Assembly: GCA_002306055.1 (NCBI GenBank)
Contig: DBRR01000044.1
Span: 1-61,161, forward strand
DNA: 61,161 nucleotides
Source: Anaerolineaceae bacterium UBA1363
GTDB lineage: Bacteria > Chloroflexota > Anaerolineae > Anaerolineales > Anaerolineaceae
Direction of reading: 5' to 3'
This document shows positions 43,558-52,744 of this stretch, in pieces. The position numbers and the translations under genes are program-made. The notes under the pieces are model-generated. The model was not told the DNA's origin. It was given only the letters and a program-made list of their open reading frames with translations, and did not search any database. Position 1 is the first letter of the stretch; every line of letters begins with the position of its first letter.

Positions 43558-44196
43558 ATGACACGAATAAAAATTACTAATCTACTGCTTGGGCTCAGTG
43601 TGGCGGTTTTAGCGCTAAGCGCTTGCGGACCGCGCGTCAGCACACCCAGTCCGGACCAAATGAGAACGTATGTAGCCGAAACCATTGCATTTCAACTGAC
43701 CCGGACTGAAATTGCCCGCCCCAGTGAGACTCCCACACCCACGCTTGCTCCCAGCCCCACTCTGGCTTCCCCCACAGCGACAGTTACATTTCCGACCGCC
43801 GCAGTTGGTCTGCCAACCAGCACAGTTCCCGGACCAACCACAGCCACACCGCCACCACCCCAAACAGGCGTTGATGCCGGCGTCTGGACTTATAGCAATC
43901 CAGCCGATGGTTCGAACATCGAACATGACAAAAAATTTACCGTAGTTGTCACCTTAATGAACACCGGAACAACCACCTGGAATACCAGCTACTACATCAT
44001 GCACACTGGCGGGCCAGCCATGGGAGCCCCTACCAAGATCAACATGCCCTACGAAGTGCCGCCGAACATGAGCGTGCAGATCTCGATCGATTTCACCGCC
44101 CCCTCAGAGACCGGCGCGGTTAAGAGCGAGTGGGTGATCGTGAATCCCAGTGATTTAGGGTTCGCTATCTTCTGGTTTGAATATACCATCATCTAA
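43558..44196 (+). CDS. Lipoprotein with NBR1-type Ig-like domain (copy 3)
   Basis: A 212-residue lipoprotein with signal and lipobox (VLALSAC), a long Thr/Pro/Ala linker (about 55-105) and one Ig-like domain (PADGSNIEHDKKFTVVVTLM, GTTTWNTSYYIMH, VPPNMSVQISIDFTAP). The RBS GGAGGAAT precedes the ATG. It follows copy 2 by 87 bases and the two may be co-transcribed. Tandem arrangement suggests local duplication followed by divergence. Confidence 0.85.
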   Translation: MTRIKITNLLLGLSVAVLALSACGPRVSTPSPDQMRTYVAETIAFQLTRTEIARPSETPTPTLAPSPTLASPTATVTFPTAAVGLPTSTVPGPTTATPPPPQTGVDAGVWTYSNPADGSNIEHDKKFTVVVTLMNTGTTTWNTSYYIMHTGGPAMGAPTKINMPYEVPPNMSVQISIDFTAPSETGAVKSEWVIVNPSDLGFAIFWFEYTII

Positions 44197-44209
44197 TAAA
44201 GCAGGCAGC

Positions 44210-45241
44210 ATGTCCCTTGAAGATTTGATCAAAGCCGAGGCGTTAAGTCTCGGCTTTGTGCTTTGCGGCTTTAACCGCGCAGACACCCCACCCCACTATG
44301 AGGCCTATCTGGATTGGATCGAAGCCGGGCACTACGCTGACATGGACTACATGGCGCGGCCAAACGCCGTTGAAGCCCGCTATGACCCAGCCAAACTCCT
44401 GCCGGGATGCCGCACGGTTATCAGCCTCGCCACACCCTATCCTGTCCCGGCTAACACCCAAAAACCCCAACAAAACCAGGGGAGCATTGCCGCTTATGCC
44501 CTTCTGCCCGATTACCACCAGGTCCTGAAAGCTGCGGCAGAGCTCCTTGCGCAGAAAATCGCCCAACTCACTGACCAACCACTCAAGCACCTTGTTTGCG
44601 TCGACACTGCTCCAGTCCTCGAAAAAGACTACGCGCAGCAAGCTGGCTTGGGGTGGATTGCCCGGAATTCCTGTCTGACTTCCCAAACCTACGGATCGTG
44701 GCTTTTTCTGTGTGAACTCCTGGTTGACCTCCCTCTCATGCCGGATCAGCCTCTCACAAACTCCGACTGCGCCGATTGCCACCGTTGCCAAATGGCTTGC
44801 CCCACCAAAGCCATCCTTCCTAACCGCTCCATCGACGCCCGCCGATGCCTTTCTTACCTGAGCATTGAGCATCGCGGACCTATCCCGGTCGCCTTTCGCC
44901 CTCTGCTTGGTCAGCGTATTTTCGGCTGTGATACTTGTCAGACCATCTGCCCCTCCAACCAAAAACCGCAAAACACCACTCCGTTATTTGTTATCTCCGA
45001 ACGGCTCGATCCACATCCCGACTTACTCCAATCGTTCTTGCTTACAGAAGCGGACTTCAAATCCCGTTATGCCCACACTCCCATTTTGCGGGTCAAATAC
45101 CAGGGCTTCCGCCGCAATATCGCGATCGCGCTCGGCAATGCCCGTCTTGAAGCAGCCAGACCTGCTCTTTCGGACTGCGCAGCCAACGAACCAGACGCAG
45201 TTGTACGTGAAGCAGCCCAGTGGGCGCTCTCCCAGTACTGA
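44210..45241 (+). CDS. queG: Epoxyqueuosine reductase
   Basis: A 343-residue cobalamin-dependent iron-sulfur enzyme that performs the last step of queuosine synthesis in tRNA. The N-domain begins LIKAEALSLGFVLCGF and has CRTVISLATPYP. Two 4Fe-4S motifs follow: CADCHRCQMACP (about 195-206) and CDTCQTICP (about 245-253), then HEAT-like repeats at the end (PDAVVREAAQWAL). The start at 44210 matches the family N-terminus; the RBS is weak (GCAGGC). It lies between the Ig-like lipoproteins and GH38. Confidence 0.93.
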   Translation: MSLEDLIKAEALSLGFVLCGFNRADTPPHYEAYLDWIEAGHYADMDYMARPNAVEARYDPAKLLPGCRTVISLATPYPVPANTQKPQQNQGSIAAYALLPDYHQVLKAAAELLAQKIAQLTDQPLKHLVCVDTAPVLEKDYAQQAGLGWIARNSCLTSQTYGSWLFLCELLVDLPLMPDQPLTNSDCADCHRCQMACPTKAILPNRSIDARRCLSYLSIEHRGPIPVAFRPLLGQRIFGCDTCQTICPSNQKPQNTTPLFVISERLDPHPDLLQSFLLTEADFKSRYAHTPILRVKYQGFRRNIAIALGNARLEAARPALSDCAANEPDAVVREAAQWALSQY

Positions 45242-45302
45242 AATGCTTAAAGCGATGCCTTTGTGGCATAATTAAACCAATTTTGAGCTTTGAGGAGAGG
45301 TT

Positions 45303-48191
45303 ATGCAAACATTGCATGTTATTTCCCATACACACTGGGATCGCGAATGGTATAAGACCTTCCAACAGTTCCGCCTGCAGCTCGTCCACCTTGTGGATAA
45401 CCTTTTAATCATCCTGGATAATGACCCGGATTACCTGCATTTCATGCTGGATGGGCAGACAATTGTGCTTGAGGACTACTTGCAGGTTCGCATGGCAAAC
45501 TTGCCTCGGTTGCAGCAATATATCCAGGAAAAGCGAATCCTGATCGGTCCCTGGTACGTCTTGCCGGATGAATTCCTGGTCTCCCCGGAAGCGATCGTGC
45601 GTAATTTGTTGATTGGGAAAGATATCTGCCAGCTCTTTGGTCAGCGCATGATGGTTGGCTACATCCCCGACCCCTTCGGGCATCTCTCGCAGTTACCGCA
45701 GATCCTCAACGGCTTTCACATGGATACCGCCTGCCTTTGGCGCGGTGTGCCAGAAGGCTCCCCCACGCTGCTCACCTGGCAATCCCCCGATGGCTCCAGC
45801 GTCCTGCTGGCTCACCTCTATGATGGTTATGGCAACCTTGCCGACTGGCCAGCCTCTGATCCGGACCAATCCACATACCTCCTCAATGCCAAAGCCGATA
45901 AGCTTCAACCCTACAACCCCTGTTCGCATTACCTGATGATGCGCGGTAGTGATCACCTTGAACCCCGTCCGGAACTGCCTGAGCATCTACGCTATTTCAA
46001 CCAGTACAATCAGTCAGACCGGCAGGCAATCCACTCGACTCTTCCAGGCTACCTGGCAGCCGTCACCAATGAAATTTCTGAACGAAACATCCCTCTCCAG
46101 ACCTTGCAGGGTGAGCTGCGCGACCCCCACAAGGCTCACATTTTGCCGGCTGTCCTTTCCGCCAGGATGTGGATCAAGCAGCGCAATCACTACTCGCAGA
46201 ACTTGCTCGAACGCTGGGTGGAGCCGTTTTCTACCTGGGCTGAACTGCAGACCCGCGGTAAAGCTGCCTTCACTCCACCCACTGTACATCAAAAAACCAG
46301 TCGCATCGCCGACCCCGGTTCGGTCGCGCACCAGGCATGGAAACTGCTCATCAGCAATCACCCGCACGATTCCATTTGCGGCTGCTCCATCGATGCCACC
46401 CATAATGACATGATCAGCCGATTCGACCAGGTCGATCAAATGGGCGAAGAACTCACCAGCCAGTCATTGGACGCTCTCAGTTTCGCGATCAACACGTCAA
46501 CGAACGGCGTACACGGTGAGTACGCGGCTCTGACAGTCTTCAACGCTTCCCCCTACCGCCACAGCGCGATCGTTAACACCTCAATAGACATGCCACATAA
46601 CCTCAAATCGCTACGTGTTATCGATTCGGATGGCAAGGAGGTTGCTGTGGATTGCGTGTTGGGCGGACACGTATTTAAGGAGTCCAATGTTTATCCTGTC
46701 AGAGAACTCATGGGGCTTCTCCAGGGAGCTTCCGAGTCGGGTCATGATAGCAAAGCCCTGGTTTACGCCAAGCTGACGGATGAAAATGGATTGCCTTGCA
46801 TTGAAGCTGAGTTTTCATCTCTGCTCAAACCCGATCTCGAGAACCTTGCTGCTGCGTTCAACCAGGTAATCGCTCTGATCTCTCATTCTGATCCGGAAGC
46901 CCTGGTTAGAGTGAAGGTCTTCAATGTGCCCACTGCCTCCCTGGACATTTTCGCTGAAGATCTTCCTGCGATGGGCTACCGCACTTATTGGATCTGCCAA
47001 TCTGACGAACCGGACGATGCCTATGAAGAGCCGGATGAGGATCTGGACGATTTCATCTCCAACCAATTCCTGAAAATCCAAGTCGCCGGTGATGATGGCA
47101 GCCTCAGCCTGACGGACCTCCGAACAGGTCGGGTTTTTGAGGGGCTGTGCCAGATCGTGGACGTGGGAGACCGGGGCGATGAGTACAACTTTACACCCCC
47201 CGAGCATGACACTGAGATCCGACCCACCCTGGTTTCTACATCCACGTACAAAACCAGCCTGTACGAGACTCTCATCCTGAGCCTGACACTCGACCTGCCT
47301 ATCTCTCTGACGGAATCGCGCGACAGTCGCGAGGAAACCACCATTACCCACAACCTCGATGTTCTGGTAACACTGGTCAAAGATGTACCCCAGGCAGAAG
47401 TCCAGGTCTACTTCGAAAACGAAGCACTCGATCATCGCCTTGGGGTATGCTTCAAAACCGGTTTGAAGGTAGATTCTGCCCGCTATGATGGGCATTACGA
47501 TATCCTCACCCGCGCCATTGATCTCCCCAAAACCGATAGTTCCTGGCGTGAGTTGCCCCGCCCCGAAGTGCCCCAGCGCAGTTTCGTGGACGTGAGCGAT
47601 GAGCAGGGCGGCTTGATGATTGCCAATCGTGGCTTGCCTGAAGTCGCAGTGGTACGCGACGAGAATGGTGAGGCCAAAATCAACCTCACCTTGCTGCGTT
47701 GCGTTGGCTGGCTCAGCCGGGATGATCTCTGGAACCGGGTCGGTCATGCCGGCCCGCCTCTGATGACCCCCGACGCCCAGGAGTTGCGCCCCTATACCTT
47801 CGATTTCTGCATCATTCCGCACGGTCCGGACTTTTTTGAGGCTGTTAAGTTAGCGCAATCCTTCCAAACTGACCTGGACGTCAGAACCTCCAGCTTGCAT
47901 CCAGGCAGTCTGCCTGCCGAAAGCGCCATGGTGGAAGTGTCTCATGCGGAATTCATGATCACAGCCATCAAGGAAGCCGAAGATGAAAGCGGCTGGGTCG
48001 TGCGCGGCGTTAACCTGGGAGATGAAACCATCCACTTACACTTGAAACCTAATATGCTCAACAAAAGCGCTCATTTGGTGAACCTCGACGAAAGTCTTGT
48101 TCATGACCTGGTGCAACATCCTGACGGCAGCGTGGAGCTTGAGGTTCCTTCAAGGCGCGTTATCAGCATCTTGTTCAAAATCACAGATTGA
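45303..48191 (+). CDS. GH38 alpha-mannosidase
   Basis: A 962-residue family 38 glycosidase. Zinc ligands and active-site blocks are in HVISHTHWDREWY (6-18), the nucleophile Asp in GYIPDPFGHLSQ (about 118-129) and HPHDSICGCSIDATHND (about 357-373). A helical middle domain and large beta-sandwich C-domain complete the normal architecture. No signal peptide, so it acts on imported or recycled mannosides. Released mannose could enter glycolysis through the PGI/PMI encoded upstream. GAGGAG precedes the ATG. It may be followed in the same transcript by the dus gene. Confidence 0.93.
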   Translation: MQTLHVISHTHWDREWYKTFQQFRLQLVHLVDNLLIILDNDPDYLHFMLDGQTIVLEDYLQVRMANLPRLQQYIQEKRILIGPWYVLPDEFLVSPEAIVRNLLIGKDICQLFGQRMMVGYIPDPFGHLSQLPQILNGFHMDTACLWRGVPEGSPTLLTWQSPDGSSVLLAHLYDGYGNLADWPASDPDQSTYLLNAKADKLQPYNPCSHYLMMRGSDHLEPRPELPEHLRYFNQYNQSDRQAIHSTLPGYLAAVTNEISERNIPLQTLQGELRDPHKAHILPAVLSARMWIKQRNHYSQNLLERWVEPFSTWAELQTRGKAAFTPPTVHQKTSRIADPGSVAHQAWKLLISNHPHDSICGCSIDATHNDMISRFDQVDQMGEELTSQSLDALSFAINTSTNGVHGEYAALTVFNASPYRHSAIVNTSIDMPHNLKSLRVIDSDGKEVAVDCVLGGHVFKESNVYPVRELMGLLQGASESGHDSKALVYAKLTDENGLPCIEAEFSSLLKPDLENLAAAFNQVIALISHSDPEALVRVKVFNVPTASLDIFAEDLPAMGYRTYWICQSDEPDDAYEEPDEDLDDFISNQFLKIQVAGDDGSLSLTDLRTGRVFEGLCQIVDVGDRGDEYNFTPPEHDTEIRPTLVSTSTYKTSLYETLILSLTLDLPISLTESRDSREETTITHNLDVLVTLVKDVPQAEVQVYFENEALDHRLGVCFKTGLKVDSARYDGHYDILTRAIDLPKTDSSWRELPRPEVPQRSFVDVSDEQGGLMIANRGLPEVAVVRDENGEAKINLTLLRCVGWLSRDDLWNRVGHAGPPLMTPDAQELRPYTFDFCIIPHGPDFFEAVKLAQSFQTDLDVRTSSLHPGSLPAESAMVEVSHAEFMITAIKEAEDESGWVVRGVNLGDETIHLHLKPNMLNKSAHLVNLDESLVHDLVQHPDGSVELEVPSRRVISILFKITD

Positions 48192-48201
48192 GATTCCGGT
48201 T

Positions 48202-49173
48202 TTGACACAAGTTGACTTCTTCATAGCGGACATTCCCATCCATGGGCGGCTGATCCTGGCGCCGATGGATGGCATCTCGGATGCAGCGTTTCGCCTGCTT
48301 ACCCGCAGGCTCGGTTCTGCTTATTCCGTCTCCGAATTTATCAACACACTCGACTACGCCCATCAAAAAAACTATCAAAAGAAGCGCCTCCTCGCGCGTG
48401 ACGAAGAACGTCCCTTCACGGCACAGCTGCTTGATAACGATGCTGTCCGTATGGCGGAGTGCGCCGCCCGCATCGAGGAAGAATTCCATCCCGACATGAT
48501 CGACATCAACATGGGATGCGCCGCCAAAAGCGTGGCAGGTCGGGGAGCTGGCGTTGGAATGATGCGCAACCCGCAGCTGGTTAAAGATGCTGTTTTGCTT
48601 GTGTCGCGTGCTGTCAAGGTCCCTGTGACTGTCAAGATGCGTTTGGGTTGGGACAGTAATTCACAAAACTATCTCGAAATAGCCGGCCTGGCAGCAGAAA
48701 ATGGCGCCAAGGCTATCGCGTTGCACGGACGCACCGGCAAGATTTCTTATCATAAACCTGCGCAGTGGCAGCCTATCGCTGAGTTAAAGCGTGCTTTTCC
48801 ACAGTTGCCTGTCATCGGCAATGGCGACGTCGCCACTCCCGCCGACGCGCGCCGTATGCTGGAGGAAACCGGCTGCGACGCAGTTATGATCGGACGGGCA
48901 GCCAAAGCCAACCCCTGGATCTTTTCCTGGCGCGATCGGGGTGAGGTCAGCATCCAGGAAGTGGCAGATACCACTCTCTGGCAGTTGAAGGATATGATCG
49001 CAACAGACCCTGAGAACGCTATCATGCCTTTTCGCAAATACCTGAAGGCTTATCTCGAACCCTATCAGCTTCCGCGCGAAACCATGCGAGCCTTGCTTAC
49101 CTGCAGCGATGCCAGCGAACTTTTAACCTTGCTTAATGATACCTTTACCAAACTGGGAGCAAGCTTAAAGTAA
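48202..49173 (+). CDS. tRNA-dihydrouridine synthase
   Basis: A flavin enzyme of 323 residues that reduces uridines in the tRNA D-loop. LAPMDGISDAAFR (about 18-30), DINMGCAAKSV (about 101-111) with the catalytic-loop Cys, the FMN segments VTVKMRLGW and IALHGRTG (about 173-180), and VIGNGDV/MIGRAAKANPWIF are visible. No ATG lies in a suitable place: the first in-frame ATG after the GH38 stop is within the APMDG motif. TTG 48202 is therefore proposed, 10 bases after the GH38 stop. Which Dus subgroup it belongs to was not resolved. Confidence 0.9.
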   Translation: MTQVDFFIADIPIHGRLILAPMDGISDAAFRLLTRRLGSAYSVSEFINTLDYAHQKNYQKKRLLARDEERPFTAQLLDNDAVRMAECAARIEEEFHPDMIDINMGCAAKSVAGRGAGVGMMRNPQLVKDAVLLVSRAVKVPVTVKMRLGWDSNSQNYLEIAGLAAENGAKAIALHGRTGKISYHKPAQWQPIAELKRAFPQLPVIGNGDVATPADARRMLEETGCDAVMIGRAAKANPWIFSWRDRGEVSIQEVADTTLWQLKDMIATDPENAIMPFRKYLKAYLEPYQLPRETMRALLTCSDASELLTLLNDTFTKLGASLK

Positions 49174-49237
49174 GTTCCTCCGGATGTACTTTCATCCGGA
49201 GTAAAATAAGAAAACTGAACAAACGAGGAGACCATTA

Positions 49238-50566
49238 ATGAACCCAAGTCAATCTTTTGAAGATCAGAGTTACAAGCGCGTTATCCGCGCCTGGACCATG
49301 TATGACTGGGCGAACTCCGCCTTCGCCACCACAATTATGGGCGCAATTTTGCCCACCTACTTTGCCACCTATATCGCCAGTGGCAATTCCGTTCCGATTT
49401 GGGGTTATGCGGTCGCCATCGGCAGCCTCATCGCTGCTTTGCTCAGCCCGATCCTCGGCGGCATCGCAGATTTCAGAGCCTCCAAGAAACTCTTTCTTGG
49501 GATCTTCGCAGCCCTCGGTATCATCAGCACCGCTTTGTTATTCTTTGTTTCCGGTCCGGAACAACAAACCCTTTGCATCGTGCTCTATATCCTTGGAACG
49601 ATTGGATTTGCTGGCTCGCTGGTTTTCTACGACTCCCTGCTGCCGCATGTGGCAAAACCGGAAGATATGGACAAAGTTTCTTCCCGCGGATATGCTGTCG
49701 GGTATATCGGCGGTGGAGTGCTGCTGCTCATCAATGTCCTCATGATTTTCTTAGGACCAAACTTGTTGACAAATATGACCAACGAAGCAGCCACGCAATT
49801 AATGATGCGCCTCAGCCTGGCGAGTGTTGCGATCTGGTGGGCAGTGTTCTCCATTCCCCTTTTCCGAAGGGTTAAAGAGCCTGCCGCCATGGCAGAGAAA
49901 CAAGAAATTGGGAAAAATGGCATCACTGTCAGCCTCCAGCGCCTTGGCAAGGCGTTTCGCGAGATCCGTGATTACCAGGATCTTTTCTGGTTTCTGCTGA
50001 CGTTCCTGGTTTACTCCAACGGCATCGGCACCATCATTACCATGGCTGCTGCCTTTGCCACAGACCTGGGGTTCAGCACCATGACCGTGCTGGGTACCTT
50101 CCTGATGGTTCAGTTCGTAGCCGCGCCATTTGCTCTGCTTTTCGGCAGACTCGGCTCCAAGCTTGGCAACAAAAAGGCGATTTCCATCAGCCTGGTCATT
50201 TACACCCTGGTGGCAATTATAGGCTTCTTCATGACCAAAGATTGGCATATGTTCGCACTGGGCTTTGGTGTGGCAACCGTACAGGGTGGCAGCCAGGCTC
50301 TGAGCCGCTCTTTAATCGGTAAACTCATGCCTAAGAGTAAAACTGCAGAATTTTACGGCCTTTTCAGCGTTTCAGAGAAATTCAATACCATCATCGGTCC
50401 GGCAATCATGGCGTTGGTCACCCAACTCACCGGTAATGTCCGCCTGGGCATTATATCGCTGGTTATCTTTTTCATAGCTGGCATACTGATGCTCCAGAAG
50501 GTCGACCTCGAACGTGGCGCGCGCAAGGCAAAAGCGGAAGACGAACTCATGATTGTGGTTGAATGA
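49238..50566 (+). CDS. MFS transporter, UMF1 (Atg22-like) type
   Basis: A 442-residue 12-helix protein. The N-terminal block RAWTMYDWANSAFATTIMGAILP (17-39) is a strong marker of the UMF1 family, bacterial relatives of the vacuolar effluxer Atg22. Other landmarks are PILGGIADFRASKKLFLG and GGSQALSRSLIGKLMPKSKTAEFYG (about 347-371). The substrate is not known; amino acid or sugar efflux is possible. GAGGAG precedes the start, and a terminator follows. Confidence 0.9.
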   Translation: MNPSQSFEDQSYKRVIRAWTMYDWANSAFATTIMGAILPTYFATYIASGNSVPIWGYAVAIGSLIAALLSPILGGIADFRASKKLFLGIFAALGIISTALLFFVSGPEQQTLCIVLYILGTIGFAGSLVFYDSLLPHVAKPEDMDKVSSRGYAVGYIGGGVLLLINVLMIFLGPNLLTNMTNEAATQLMMRLSLASVAIWWAVFSIPLFRRVKEPAAMAEKQEIGKNGITVSLQRLGKAFREIRDYQDLFWFLLTFLVYSNGIGTIITMAAAFATDLGFSTMTVLGTFLMVQFVAAPFALLFGRLGSKLGNKKAISISLVIYTLVAIIGFFMTKDWHMFALGFGVATVQGGSQALSRSLIGKLMPKSKTAEFYGLFSVSEKFNTIIGPAIMALVTQLTGNVRLGIISLVIFFIAGILMLQKVDLERGARKAKAEDELMIVVE

Positions 50567-50595
50567 CCTTGAATTCCAAGTTAACCGCTAGTTTT

Positions 50596-50624
50596 AACCT
50601 CCCAATTACTCTGGGAGGTTTTTG
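50596..50624 (+). terminator. Terminator after the UMF1 gene
   Basis: AACCTCCC (50596-50603) pairs with GGGAGGTT (50613-50620), followed by TTTTG. Confidence 0.8.
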
Positions 50625-50720
50625 TTATCATTTTGTAACAATTTTTAGATTCTCTTTACATCCTGCTCAAAGTGACTATAATTCTGTTGCTTAACATCAC
50701 AATTCCGGGAGAATTGACAA

Positions 50721-51782
50721 ATGAAGAAATTCCGCGTGGCGGTATTGGCAAACATCAAGGCAAACGCGCCTGCCTTTGAAGGCATGAGTGAGGATCAGTG
50801 GGACGATCTCGACTCAGAATCAACCGTCCTCTCTTTGCGCGATGCCATCCGCGCCGGTGGGCACGAATGTGAATTCCTCGAAGCCGACGAATCTATCATC
50901 GATACCGTTCGCGCTTACAAACCCGACATCTGTTTTAATATTGCCGAAGGCCATTTCGGCGACTCGCGTGAAGCGCAAATTCCCGCCATCCTCGAGAAAC
51001 TTCAAATCCCCTACACCGGTTCAAAAGTGCTCACGCTCGCCCTCGCTCTTGACAAACCCATGACCAAGCGTATTCTCGCCTGGCACAACCTGCCTACGCC
51101 TGAATTTCAATCCTTTGAACGCGAAGATGAACCCCTGGAAGAGGGTATGCACTACCCCCTGTTCATCAAACCCAGCCGCGAAGGCACGGGTATGGGCATC
51201 TCTTATCAGTCCATCCTGCATAACGACGATGAACTTCGAACGCAGCTGCACTACATCCTTAAGCGCTACAAACAGCCAGCCTTGGTAGAGCGCTTTATTG
51301 AAGGGCGTGAGGTCACAGTCGGCTTGGTTGGCAATCTGATTGGCCCTGTTGCCCGCCGTATTCCCCTGGATGAAGACGCGCATCGCATTCACGCCGGCTT
51401 GCACTTTCTGCCACCCATGGAAGTAAATCTCGACCCCTACCTTGAGACCGATGGCGTCTACGGCAATTACCTGAAGACCGCCCTGGCTGCTGAACTTGAG
51501 TATCTCTGCCCTGCTCCATTGGACGAAGACATGGTGGATGAACTCAACTGGCTGGCAGCAGCTGTCTTCCGTGTTACAGGCGCTCTCGATTTCGCCCGAA
51601 TTGACTTCAGGCTTGACAAGAACGACAACCTCAAACCTTACATCCTCGAGATCAATCCTCTGCCAGGATTGATGCCCAAGCTTTCTGACATTGTCATCGA
51701 AGCCAATGCTGACGGGATCAGCCATACCGATCTGATCAACCTGATCCTGAATACCGCGCTGGCGCGTTATGGCATGATTTAG
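50721..51782 (+). CDS. D-alanine-D-alanine ligase-like ATP-grasp protein
   Basis: A 353-residue ATP-grasp enzyme with Ddl-like order. The N-domain has DICFNIAEGHFGDSREAQIPAILE (about 73-96), ending in PYTGSKVLTLALALDKPMTK. The ATP-grasp core has FIKPSREGTGMGIS (about 147-160) and the metal loop FARIDFRLD...ILEINPLPGL (about 292-315). True Ddl enzymes usually begin with a different GGxSxEx(E/D) motif; here the N-terminus has a longer acidic insert and no such motif. It may join D-Ala-D-Ala or a related dipeptide. The start has GGGAG at RBS distance. Confidence 0.85.
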   Translation: MKKFRVAVLANIKANAPAFEGMSEDQWDDLDSESTVLSLRDAIRAGGHECEFLEADESIIDTVRAYKPDICFNIAEGHFGDSREAQIPAILEKLQIPYTGSKVLTLALALDKPMTKRILAWHNLPTPEFQSFEREDEPLEEGMHYPLFIKPSREGTGMGISYQSILHNDDELRTQLHYILKRYKQPALVERFIEGREVTVGLVGNLIGPVARRIPLDEDAHRIHAGLHFLPPMEVNLDPYLETDGVYGNYLKTALAAELEYLCPAPLDEDMVDELNWLAAAVFRVTGALDFARIDFRLDKNDNLKPYILEINPLPGLMPKLSDIVIEANADGISHTDLINLILNTALARYGMI

Positions 51783-51791
51783 TGCCGGTTT

Positions 51792-52238
51792 ATGCCCGAA
51801 ACTGTTCTGCGGTTGATGACCCCCGAAGATTACCCCGCGCTGTTCGCCCTTTGGAACAGCGTGCCGGATTTTAATAGGGGACTGCGCAGCCTGGACGACA
51901 GTGAAGCAGGCATCCTCAAGTTTCTTAAGCGTAATCCAACCACTTGTTTTGTAGCAGTAATTGCCGGTGAGATTGTTGGCGGCATCCTGGCCGGGCATGA
52001 CGGCAGGCGCGGCTATATTTACCACGCCATCGTTTTGCCCCAACACCAGAGAAAGGGCATCGGAAAGCAACTGGCAGATGCTGCCTGTGAGGCGCTGAGA
52101 GCAGAAGGGATCAGCAAGGCTGGCTTGCTGGTCTTTGCGACAAACCAACAAGGCAATGCCTTCTGGGAAAGTCAGGGCTGGCAGACCCGCCCGGATCTCA
52201 CCTACCGCAATAAGTCTCTCAACGAAGAAAACATCTGA
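51792..52238 (+). CDS. GNAT family N-acetyltransferase
   Basis: This 148-residue enzyme has the GNAT fold. TTCFVAVIAGEIVGGILAG forms strands 3-4, AIVLPQHQRKGIGKQLADAA (about 77-96) carries the acetyl-CoA pyrophosphate loop Q-x-x-G-x-G, and VFATNQQGNAFWESQGW (about 114-130) is the usual end. Acceptor unknown. It starts 9 bases after the ligase gene, so probably in one transcript with it. Confidence 0.88.
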   Translation: MPETVLRLMTPEDYPALFALWNSVPDFNRGLRSLDDSEAGILKFLKRNPTTCFVAVIAGEIVGGILAGHDGRRGYIYHAIVLPQHQRKGIGKQLADAACEALRAEGISKAGLLVFATNQQGNAFWESQGWQTRPDLTYRNKSLNEENI

Positions 52239-52393
52239 ATCTACCTCCGCCTTTCTTCCAGCCTGAAGGAAAACACGCCGCGATGAGGCTCAGCCTCTCA
52301 ACCAGATAACCAAATCTTTCCCTTCTAATTTCCAATTGGCACGATTCGTGCTGCGATTCAGGATGAACCATTCGTTTAGTGAAAGGAGGCGCA

Positions 52394-52744
52394 ATGGCTC
52401 ATTGGTCCTTTTGTGGCATGAATTGTGAGGAATGCCCTGTCTACCAAGCCACCCAAAAACAGGATCAGGCGCACAAGGTCTGGCTGGCAGCAGAGTATTC
52501 GAGTGAAAGCAGCTGGTATTCTCCATCAGAAATGACTTGTTATGGCTGTCATAGTGAGCAAAGGCTCGAGAGTAAAATGGGACAGGCTTGCCTGCTGAGA
52601 AAGTGCGGTTTGAACCGTGTCCATCAGACCTGCGCTGAATGCCCTGACTTTCCCTGCAGCCTGATTGAGCGCTACGTCTCCATCGAGACCGATGCCCGCT
52701 GCCAGCTCCAACTTTGGCATGAACGCCTGACAGCGACTGTGTAA
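52394..52744 (+). CDS. Short DUF3795 Cys-rich protein
   Basis: This 116-residue protein is a compact relative of the one at 25146. Cys clusters are CGMNCEECPV (about 7-16), CYGC (about 49-52), CLLRKC and CAECPDFPC (about 72-94). The start at 52394 has GGAGG 5-9 bases upstream. It likely binds a metal or cluster; function is unknown. Confidence 0.8.
   Translation: MAHWSFCGMNCEECPVYQATQKQDQAHKVWLAAEYSSESSWYSPSEMTCYGCHSEQRLESKMGQACLLRKCGLNRVHQTCAECPDFPCSLIERYVSIETDARCQLQLWHERLTATV

Noticed and set aside
46815..47822. 335-codon minus-strand frame within the GH38 region
   Set aside because: Antisense to the alpha-mannosidase, which has clear family motifs and normal length; no independent support.
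51021..52151. 376-codon minus-strand frame opposite the ATP-grasp and GNAT genes
   Set aside because: It crosses two well-supported plus-strand genes and has no recognisable domain.
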